The notes beneath the pieces are model-generated. The model did not search any database, was not told the origin of the DNA, and saw nothing but the letters and a program-made list of their open reading frames with translations. Positions 51,744 through 52,663 of a stretch of 52,663 nt of DNA are shown here, piece by piece; position 1 is the stretch's first letter; each line of letters opens with the position of its first letter. Origin of the DNA: Clostridia bacterium (lineage in GTDB: Bacteria; Bacillota; Clostridia; Oscillospirales; Acutalibacteraceae); NCBI GenBank assembly GCA_017407645.1, contig JAFQWE010000025.1:1-52663 (forward strand). The letters run 5' to 3'. The translations under genes were made by a program, and so were the position numbers.

Positions 51744-52663
51744 TTAGTAAGCAACACCTTGAGCAATCATAGCCTGAGCAACCTTTTCGAAGCCTGCAAT
51801 GTTAGCGCCTGCAACAAGGTCGCCATCCATACCGTACTTCTTAGCTGCATCGTAAGAGTTCTTGTAAATGTTAGCCATGATCTGATAAAGCTTAGCATCA
51901 ACTTCTTCAGCAGTCCAGCTGTATCTCATAGAGTTCTGGCTCATTTCAAGACCTGATACTGCAACGCCGCCGGCATTAACTGCCTTAGAAGGAGCAATAA
52001 CACACTTGTTCTCTTTAAGATAGGTCATAGCCTCAGCAGTGGTGGGCATATTAGCAACCTCAACGTAGTACTTAACGCCGTTAGCAACGATGTTCTTAGC
52101 ATCATCAATGCCAACCTCGTTTTGAGTAGCGCAAGGCATAACAATGTCAACCTTCTGCTCCCAAGGTCTCTTACCTGCAAAGAAGGGAACACCGAACTTG
52201 TCAGCGTAATCCTGAACCTTGTCGCGACCTGAAGCGCGCATTTCAAGCATAAAGTTAATCTTTTCTTCGGTGCAGATGCCGTCAGCATCATAGATGTAGC
52301 CGTCGGGACCTGAAATGGTAACTACCTTACCGCCAAGCTCGCAAACCTTCTTAACAGTACCCCAAGCAACGTTACCGAAACCTGAAACTGCAACGGTTTT
52401 GCCCTTAATGTCTTCACCGAAAGACTTAAGCATCTCAACAACGTAGTAAACTGCGCCGAAACCGGTTGCTTCGGGACGGATAAGAGAGCCGCCGAAAGCA
52501 AGACCCTTACCGGTAAGAACACCGGTAAACTCGTTGCGGAGTCTCTTGTACTGACCGTACAAATAGCCAACCTCACGTGCACCAACGCCGATGTCACCTG
52601 CGGGAACGTCGGTATCAGCACCGATGTGCTTTGCAAGCTCGGTCATAAATGACTGGCAGATAC
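51744..52663 (-). CDS. gdhA: NADP-type glutamate dehydrogenase, C-terminal part (cut by window end)
   Basis: The visible 305 or so residues are the C-terminal two thirds of a hexameric glutamate dehydrogenase of the 450-residue class. The frame is open to the last base (ICQSFMTEL at the edge). Seen are DTDVPAGDIGVGAREVGYLYG, TGKGLAFGGSLIRPEATGFG, the dinucleotide motif SGFGNVAWG and MPCATQNEVG. It catalyses 2-oxoglutarate + NH3 + NADPH to glutamate (direction and cofactor inferred from the subfamily). The start and promoter lie beyond the window. Confidence 0.93.
   Translation of the reverse strand, partial: ICQSFMTELAKHIGADTDVPAGDIGVGAREVGYLYGQYKRLRNEFTGVLTGKGLAFGGSLIRPEATGFGAVYYVVEMLKSFGEDIKGKTVAVSGFGNVAWGTVKKVCELGGKVVTISGPDGYIYDADGICTEEKINFMLEMRASGRDKVQDYADKFGVPFFAGKRPWEQKVDIVMPCATQNEVGIDDAKNIVANGVKYYVEVANMPTTAEAMTYLKENKCVIAPSKAVNAGGVAVSGLEMSQNSMRYSWTAEEVDAKLYQIMANIYKNSYDAAKKYGMDGDLVAGANIAGFEKVAQAMIAQGVAY

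Overview
The window reads as the chromosome of an uncultured, spore-forming, anaerobic Clostridia member (Oscillospirales/Ruminococcaceae-like, probably from a gut). The clues are sporulation genes (dpaA/dpaB, yqfC, yqfD, ylbJ), the Firmicutes gene order phoH-ybeY-era-yqzL-recO-mutS2, ireB, ThyX instead of ThyA as the visible thymidylate synthase, and glucuronate use by the isomerase/dehydratase route. Genus and species cannot be set from the sequence alone.

Layout. 1-1.2 kb: an acyl-ACP thioesterase between two stretches of stacked hairpins. 1.2-8 kb: a DeoR regulator, then an operon with three glycerol-3-phosphate-dehydrogenase-like redox proteins (GlpA-like, GlpB-like, DUF1667), an M81 metallopeptidase and a CofE-like F420-0:glutamate ligase homologue. 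8-16.7 kb: a glucuronide locus with an SDR fructuronate reductase, uxuA and uxaC (minus strand), an AraC regulator, and a GPH transporter and GH2 beta-glucuronidase candidate (plus strand). The GH2 gene carries an in-frame stop. 16.9-20 kb: two tandem paralogous sugar-type solute-binding lipoproteins without permeases. 20.2-21.3 kb: PRPP synthetase. 21.6-28.6 kb: a transcription unit thyX-tmk-DJ-1-MTHF synthetase-mltG-U32 peptidase and a membrane beta-propeller gene with a 5' frameshift. 28.7-35.2 kb: a small XRE regulator between twin hairpins, murC with two small membrane proteins, dpaAB, ireB, a lipoprotein, a Cys-rich small protein and ylbJ. 35.3-42.8 kb: yqfC-yqfD-phoH-ybeY-era-yqzL-recO-mutS2, with a 271-bp MITE-like element between ybeY and era.

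42.9-50.5 kb is the most unusual part. Four consecutive exported proteins, three lipoproteins and one BspA/LRR fusion, share a conserved domain of about 330 residues to which I cannot give a function. An in-frame deletion remnant of a fifth copy and an AraC regulator lie among them. They look like a lineage-specific expansion of a secreted, perhaps carbohydrate-directed, protein family. 50.6-52.7 kb: a YwlG-like protein, an ECF transporter S component and the C-terminal two thirds of glutamate dehydrogenase, cut by the window end.

No tRNA, rRNA, CRISPR array, transposase or prophage gene was seen.
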